In this document: positions 57,724 through 64,000 of the stretch, one piece after another
How positions within the stretch are numbered: position 1 is the first letter of the stretch
How the letters are laid out: each line of letters starts with the position of its first letter
Assembly (NCBI GenBank): GCA_029204225.1
Contig: CM055102.1
Span: forward strand, 48,330,870-48,394,869
DNA from: Diphasiastrum complanatum
Taxonomy: Eukaryota; Streptophyta; Lycopodiopsida; Lycopodiales; Lycopodiaceae
DNA length: 64,000 nucleotides
Direction of reading: 5' to 3'
Position numbers and translations under genes: made by a program
Notes under the pieces: model-generated
Database searches by the model: none
What the model was told of the DNA's origin: nothing
What the model saw: only the letters and a program-made list of their open reading frames with translations

Positions 57724-58825
57724 CTGACTTGGTCGAGATTTCAAATTAGCAAACCCGGTCGAGATGTATAAAGGTCAAAATTTGGTTGAGCTTTGACGTT
57801 GGTTATCCGGTCGAGATTTGATGGGTCTTGATCCGGTTGAGATTTGATCTTGTTTGGTCCTCGGTCGAGATTTGATTGAGATTTGATGTCCCAGACTCGG
57901 TCGAGATCTGAACGAGAGGTGTGGGCAAAATTTCTCAGAGAGGACGCGATTGAGATTTGCAGGGCCCCCGGTTGAGATTTGAGGCTTCTGGTGGTGTTAA
58001 CTGAGTCATGTGGCTCGGTCGAGATCTGAACCCTGTGGCTTGGTTAAGATATCAAGTGTCTGTCTCGGTCGAGATTTGAGAGAACGTCCCAGTTGAGACT
58101 TGAAGTGCGGACCCGGTCGAGATATGAAACGCAAAGTTGGTCGAGATTTGAGTGTGGCGGCTCGGTCAAAACCTGAGCCTCTCTGGCTCATTCGAAAGCT
58201 TAGTGTTGCTGGCTCAGGCGAGAGCAATGGAGAACCGTTAGAGAATTTGAATAAATAGTAGCTGGTCTAGATAACATTGAAACCTAATGGAGTCGGCAGC
58301 CTCGGTCGAGATGGTAATGAAATCGTTCTTGGTTCGGTCAAGAGTTGATTGCTCCGGATTCGGTCGAGATTGCTCTGACAAAATGCATCGGTCGAGATGA
58401 CAACCAGAACCTTTGGTCGAGATTCCAAAGAAGTCGTCGGTCGAGATGACAACCAGAAGGCGTCGGTCAAGATTTGAAGAGAATGTCCTGGTCGAGATTT
58501 GAAGTGCAGACGCACCGACATCTAACTAAAATGCTTCGATTGAGATCTGACTGAAATGCTTCGGTTGAGATGGGACTGAAAGCCTTCGGTTGAGATTCGA
58601 TGAATTCCTTCGGTTGAGATTTAATTGAATTACTTCGGTCGAGATCAGATTGAATTGCTTCGATTGAGATCTAACCAAAGTCCTCGGTCAAGATTTCAAA
58701 AAATCGTTTTTTTTTGTGTAAGACACCTGTGTCGGTCGAGATGGTAACGTAGGGTGACTCGGCTGAGATGGGACGCAAAGGAGCTCAGTTGAGTTGGGAG
58801 AGAAAGAGGAGTCGACTGAGATGGT
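57724..58825. repeat. Spaced array of about 35 GGTCGAGAT(T/C)TGA-like cores
   Basis: The core CGGTCGAGATTTGA, with GGTTGAGAT and GGTCAAGAT variants, recurs about 35 times, always in the same direction. Between 58360 and 58690 spacing is mostly 24-26 bp. Elsewhere it varies from about 13 to 50, and one gap near 58170-58300 has degenerate or no cores. Intervening sequences mostly differ, though a few units repeat exactly, e.g. TCGGTCGAGATGACAACCAG twice. No coding function is evident. Confidence 0.88.
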
Positions 58826-60600
58826 GACGGAGGGAGGTGCAGACGATGTGTAAATTGTGGGTAGAGGAGGATGTAGAAGTATCTGAGGTCGTATGTAGGA
58901 TGTGTGGATGGTAGTTGCAGGTCATGTTGGGCTGTGAACAGATCTTGAAATGTGCTACGTTTCTTGGATGGATCTGATCAGGGGTAGTGTTGCAACATTG
59001 ATCGTTTCAGAATGTGAGTGGGCAAGCGGCAATGAGTCAAATGTTTACAGATTCTCTACTTTAGAATCTGTTGGCTTGTCTTCTGCTTATAGCTTTGTTT
59101 CTTGTTCTGTATATTGTCAACGGAGACGGTGGGTTCTTTTTAAGTTTATCTTTCTTGTTTCAGAGCCCGTATCAAGCAGAGGAGACTAATTAACGTTGTA
59201 GTATTTGTCCTGCCTATCAGAGGACATTCAGGTTTGTCACTCTTGCACTGAAGCACATGCATAAATGACCACATTCAATCAAGTATGCATGCCCAAAACG
59301 TTCAACCATCAGATCAGCATGCAAAACCGTTGAACAATGACTGAAATCCTACTCTAATGTTGCAAAAACGAGTTACAATCAAATCTTAAACATTTGACAC
59401 TTGCATAAATCCACAAAACGAGAAACAAAAAGCTAATCTACAACATTTTAGAAGTACAAGAATCGAGAAACCAACCAGTCTTTTGATTCTTGAACATCCC
59501 AAGAACATCAAGAACAGGGTTGTAAGGAGATATGCAAGAATTACATCACAATCTATTTAGTTTACCTGAATGCTGATTTCTACATTAATCCACAAACAAG
59601 AAATGAAATCTAATCCACTCTAGAAAAGCAGGAAAACTAATCCACTCTATTGTCCACAACCACACACATCACTCAAGAAACAAGCATGATCAAGGAGCTC
59701 AATGGATGCACCAAAACTCGTGGAGGCTCTTCTCATTTCAGCATGGAGTAGGTACATTTCACAAAAAGCTCCTCTTCTCAAAGAGGGAGTCTCTTAAATA
59801 AGCAAGAGAGCTCCTTAGGTGGCATGAAGAAGAAGTAACACTCGAAGAAGGGTGCTGTCATTAATACTTCCTCAAAGTCAGATACACAACATCCATCATA
59901 GCAAGAAAAGTCAAAACATCAACATGCCAAAATCTTCTTCAAGTTTGCAAGAAGAAAGGACATGATATAAAGGACTGTAGGATTTTTGCAAACAAGAACC
60001 AATAGGTTCATATTGCAATCATTGATGCTTCTGAAGATAAATGTATTCCAAAGCTGTTTATGGTCGAACCAAATAACGTATCTCAACTCTTGTGTGACAC
60101 AACATGTGACATCTCAATGAGACTGGTTCAAGCATTTTCTTTGTCACATAATGACAATACTATTTATCTTGCTAGTGGCATTTCCACATACACAAATTAC
60201 AAGTGGAATAATGCTCTCCACTAGAGGTCACCATCAAAAGGTGGCTCACTCTACTTTCTTTAAGAGGGGTCTACTTGCATTTATTACTTTGCCTAGAAAT
60301 ACTAGTTCCTACATGGTCATTCCATCTTTCGAGATTCACCATGAGGCTTACACTGTTCTTGCTTGTCATTCCTAACTAGCATTTCTTGGCTCTCATACTC
60401 GGCTCTCAGTCTTCGTTTGTCTCGTCTTCTCAGAGACCTCCTCGGTCTAAGGTGAGAGGTGCTCTTGGGTAGCTCTGGTCGAGTATCATGGGGATTCGTC
60501 AGAATCAGCCAACAGTAATGACTAAATGCATGCAGAATGGTCTTTTTGTCTTGAATCTTGTCATTGATCTTGGATTTCAATCAATAGGTGATCTATAGTG
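58826..60600. other. No intact gene; one weak zinc-knuckle-like trace
   Basis: Mostly unrecognised. At about 59950-59985 a frame reads VCKKKGHDIKDCR, like the second half of a gag zinc knuckle without its first Cys, so a retroelement trace is possible. The end of this stretch merges into the LTR that ends at 60667. Confidence 0.4.
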
Positions 60601-60679
60601 CATGAGCCAAGCTTAGGAGATCAATTTCACACATTAGGGCATATTTCCACATGTGTGAATTTTTACATGGTATCAGAGC
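60601..60679 (+). other. LTR end and primer-binding site of copia element
   Basis: The LTR ends GTGTGAATTTTTACA at 60667, and TGGTATCAGAGC (initiator tRNA-Met type) follows with no gap at 60668-60679. The left LTR boundary could not be determined. Confidence 0.8.
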
Positions 60680-61394
60680 CTACCTAAGCTTTTAATGCAT
60701 CTATCATCCATAATTTCAAAAATTTCATGAAAATCAAAATCTAGAGAGTGTTGATTGCATCTTCCATGCTATGTCAAACAAATTTGGATCAAGAGGGTTC
60801 ATTATCATAATGATTGAATCATTTCAGGGACTGTATGAAATTCAGTTCTCAGGAACATGTGAAGTACAACCAAATTCATTTGGAAAGTTCTCTTCCAAGT
60901 TAGATCCAAATTTGGTGCTAGATAGCTTGTTTGAAAGCTAGTTTTGTCTAGTTTTTGTAAAAATTTGTTTCAATCCATTTGGTAGAGCCAATCAAAAGTT
61001 GTAAGCTTTTGAAGAGGGTTAGGTAGGGCACCTAAACCTATGTAGACACATTTGGTTTGATCATATCTTGCTAGTTTGACCAAAAAATAAAAAGAAGAGG
61101 CTTGTTAATGTCATCTATTTGAGATCTAGTCATCATTTTGAGTTCATAGCCACTTTCTTTTATACAATTGGCTTGTATTTGAGTGATTTGTGAATTGTTG
61201 GAGTGTTTCACATGTGCCAAAGATAGTTTGACCCAAACTTTGCCTATACTCCATCAATTGATGAGAGGTTGATCTAGTTTGAGAGAAATTGGTAGAGCTA
61301 GTGAGATCCATCTCACATTTTGTTGCAAAATCTTGCATAGGGGTTGGTAGTACACCTTTCAAGGATCCTATAGTGAGAGAGAATCAAAATTTTA
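60680..61394 (+). other. Untranslated leader of copia element
   Basis: About 700 bp between primer-binding site and gag remnants, similar to the leader at 2539-3000 (minus), including TTTGCCTATACTCCATCA and GGATCCTATAGTGAGAGAG. It shows that the two elements are one family. Confidence 0.7.
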
Positions 61395-62575
61395 TTGTCT
61401 AAATCACAAGGAATCTTCACTATTACATGGCATCTATGGATTTCTTCCAAAAGTACAAAAAAGAGAGCTAGGATGGCTCTACATATCATAATGATAAATG
61501 TTTCAAATGAATTGTTGTGTGATATTGGCTCATGTACCACATCCAAGGAGGCTTGGGACACATTGGAATCCATCTATGGTGGAAAGGTGAAAGCATAATT
61601 CACAAAGGACAAGCCAAGAGTAAGGGACAAAGAGCAACATCAACATTTCATGAAGGACAAGTCAAAGGAGGAGAGTGATGAAGAGTCATCACAAGCATCA
61701 ACAAGTTGCAAATCCAACAAGAAGTGCTTCCTTTGTGATAAAAAGGGACATTTTGCTTCTAATTGTTTCAAGAAGAGAAATGATGATAAGGTAGCAAGAG
61801 AGACTAGTTGTGATAAGCTTTTCAAATTTGATGCTAATCCTTGTGGAAGTGTGGCCAAGAGGAGCTTCGATCATCTCAAGGAGGAGGCAAGTGGTCTACC
61901 TCAATCTATGTTCCAAGATGGTGAAGCTCATGAAGATAGTGCTTTTGGCAAAAGCACATGGAGAGTTATTGCCAAGGAGGTCTACTTCTCATATCTATTG
62001 GTGATCCCATTAAGCAAAAGAAACTTGTCCAAGTAGTATTGAATGGTCTTAGTAATAAATTTTCTAATCTTGTTCAATCTTATGCAATCCAAGGAGAGCT
62101 ACCATCCATGGAGAGTCTACAAGGGGTCTCGGTGGCTGAGGAGAGTAGACAAGAATTCAAGCTTGCTAGGATGGAGCAACTCAAGGTTAGAGGTGAGGAG
62201 AATGCTTTTTCCTCTCATGGAAAAGGCAAAGGAAAATTGAAGACACATTCCAAGAAGGACAAATCCAAGGAGCCTTGGTGATGAAGACCCATCACAACCA
62301 TCAACAAGTGGAAAATCCAAAATCAAGTGCTTTTATTCTAGCAAGAAGGGGCATGTTGTCATAAAGTGCTACAAGAAGAAAAGGGATAAAGAAAAACAAG
62401 AAGGAAAACAAGGGAATTTCATAAATCAAGAGGGAGATGGCTTCAATGAGGAGTCACTCATGGCATGCATGTGTACATCATTAATTTCTATGGAGAAAGA
62501 TCCTTGGTGGGGTGAGCTCACATATCACAAGGCAAAGGGAGTATTTCTCTTCATTTTCATCATGCTCAAGTTCTA
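61395..62575 (+). pseudogene. Copia gag with rearranged and duplicated modules
   Basis: Module order: gag middle (61455-61598: KKRARMALHIIMINVSNELL, SKEAWDTLESIYGGK); zinc knuckle 1 (CFLCDKKGHFASNC, about 61727-61768); a spacer frame; the next gag segment (KKLVQVVLNGLSNKFSNLVQ to EESRQEFKLARMEQL, 62015-62190); zinc knuckle 2 (CFYSSKKGHVVIKC, about 62329-62370, second Cys replaced by Ser). In the sister copy at 1-2538 these gag segments are contiguous and only one knuckle follows. The gag amino-terminal 30 residues are deleted, frames change several times, and no protease, integrase or RT follows. It is a dead, rearranged copy. Confidence 0.82.
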
Positions 62576-64000
62576 AGAAGTCTATTCTTGTTGCAAATGC
62601 TAAAAGTTATATTCATGAGATAGGAATCAAGAAGTAGATCAAAGTTTCAAAATGTCTTGTATGTTCTTTCAATGTCTAGAAATTTTTTCTAGACCAATTG
62701 ATTAAGAATGGATGAAATGTCTCAGTTTGGAAAGAGATAATAACTGCTGCTCAAGATTTTGAGGAACGAGGTCCAACTCGCCTACTCAAAAGTCGAAGTT
62801 TGGAAGAAGCTTGACAACATGGTGAAATATTTAAGAAAATATAAATTTTCAAATATTGATGTGCAAATGATACAGAAAAGAACTATTGAATTTGTTGATG
62901 CACTTCAAAATGCATCGGGAGCAGATTACATAACACATTATATGGTAAGATTTTGATACAGTACACAATTTCATGCTACTAAAGTATATTCTTCTGGTAC
63001 TGATTTAGATTTAGATTTATGAAATGCAACACATATTACGACATCATTCAACATTCTTTGCAAGAAATAGTGGAAGCCTCAATATATGGTCATAACAAGA
63101 AATGGAGAAATCTCATTGGCAAGCAAGAGCTGCATTTCATAAAAGTACACAACATGGTGGAACCAATATAAAGAACAATTATATTTTGCAACTTTTCCAA
63201 TGGTTTTACAAAATAGTATAGATCCGTCACAATACAAAATCGACAAATTATGAAAAATTTCAAAAAGCATGCAAATTTATACAAGCCAATAGGCAATAGA
63301 CATACATATATCATTCTGTATTTTGATATATAAAGAAATTACACAAAGTTTTTGGAATTTTCAAATTCTATTCCATTTTCGACACCTTCTCCCATGATAA
63401 TTGCAATTTGGAGTCATGCACTAACTTTCTTCTTTCATATGAATCCAAGTGCTCGTAGTTTCATACCTTACTCAGATCCACATAGGCATCATACAATGCA
63501 AAATGTGATGATATAAGCATCGAATTCATTGACCTATATCCTAAAATTTAGAGAGCAATGGTTTTTCTAACAAAAAAATTCTATGCACTCTCATAAAATT
63601 ATGTCCTCCAAGAAAATGAGAAAGTGCTTTGATTGCCATAATCATTGTTTCACCATGTTCATGAAACCTTGAATGGGCAACACTTATCTCATTATTGTTG
63701 AAGGACTTCTCTCATATTGTAGGAGCAACAAGTCGTGTCTAATGTAACTCAGGGTCCAATCTTTCTCCATCTCAATACAAGTTAGAAGTCCATCATCGTA
63801 AATTATGTCAATATTCCTCTTCTCTCAGAGTGTCCACTTTGTTCCAAATCTTGATCTAGTGGTACCGATTTACTTTTAATCCTTTTCCATTTTTGATAAT
63901 GGAAGCAGAGGCTGAGCATTTGTTTTCTATTTGATAACGAAAGCATATGGAGGACATTTTGATCCTACATTCTATATCTCCATTTGATTTTTTATCCCAG
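62576..64000. other. No gene recognised
   Basis: AT-rich sequence to the window end. Short frames such as 62759-62956 show no known motif. Confidence 0.5.

Noticed and set aside
58006-58521. Minus-strand frames with repeated SRP/LKSRP
   Set aside because: They come from translating the GGTCGAGAT array; there is no start context, no family and no continuity between frames.
57724-58825. CRISPR-like appearance (short repeats with unique spacers)
   Set aside because: The core is only about 10-14 nt and degenerate, the spacing is irregular, there are no cas genes, and the surrounding DNA is plant nuclear.
48693-60679. Two TGGTATCAGAGC sites as tRNA gene fragments
   Set aside because: They sit directly after LTR ends and before retroelement sequence, so they are primer-binding sites.

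Overview
This is nuclear DNA from a land plant, dominated by transposable elements and AT-rich. The only clearly intact host gene I find is a minus-strand orthologue of PRL1/PLRG1, the WD40 protein of the spliceosomal Prp19/NineTeen complex (NTC). It runs from the start codon at 52614 to the stop codon at 11907: 17 exons and 1500 coding bases (499 residues) spread over 40.7 kb, one exon being only 25 nt. Introns of 3-8 kb, several Ty1/copia lineages, LINEs, a DUF659-type hAT and a DUF7869-type transposon gene suggest a large-genome plant such as a fern, lycophyte or gymnosperm. That placement is inference from gene architecture.

Layout. 1-3000: 5' half of a Ty1/copia gag-pol (minus), open to the window edge but with Lys where the third integrase catalytic residue (Glu) belongs. 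3129-5468: decayed acidic, coiled-coil and gag-like polyprotein (minus). 5870-6725: long inverted repeat. 6997-8041: tail and 3' LTR of another copia element. 8284-9904: broken DUF7869 transposon gene. 10683-10845: short element with GC-rich ends. 11907-52614: PRL1. Its longest introns carry a LINE (13.7-17.4 kb, intron 16), a Stowaway-like MITE (20.9 kb, intron 14), a roughly 70-bp minisatellite (24.4 kb, intron 7), a copia gag-pol relic (32.0-34.3 kb, intron 5), an intron-bearing hAT transposase relic (38.5-41.6 kb, intron 3), and in intron 1 a second LINE (44.6-46.9 kb) followed at once by a chimeric copia element with paired LTRs and a 5-bp target duplication (46951-50155).

52.6-64 kb: the PRL1 leader and promoter region, low-copy DNA, a hairpin flanked by direct repeats (55.1-55.8 kb), an unusual 2.6-kb tract of motif-spaced repeats (56.2-58.8 kb) ending in about 35 copies of a GGTCGAGAT-like core, then a copia element (LTR end and primer-binding site at 60668) of the same family as the one at 1-2538, with a rearranged gag.

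PRL1 coding is well supported: all 16 introns are GT-AG, codon phase matches across every junction, and the product resembles the known PRL1/PLRG1 protein from start to end. Everything else with coding potential is transposon-derived and, except for the edge-truncated copia frame, carries stops or frameshifts.
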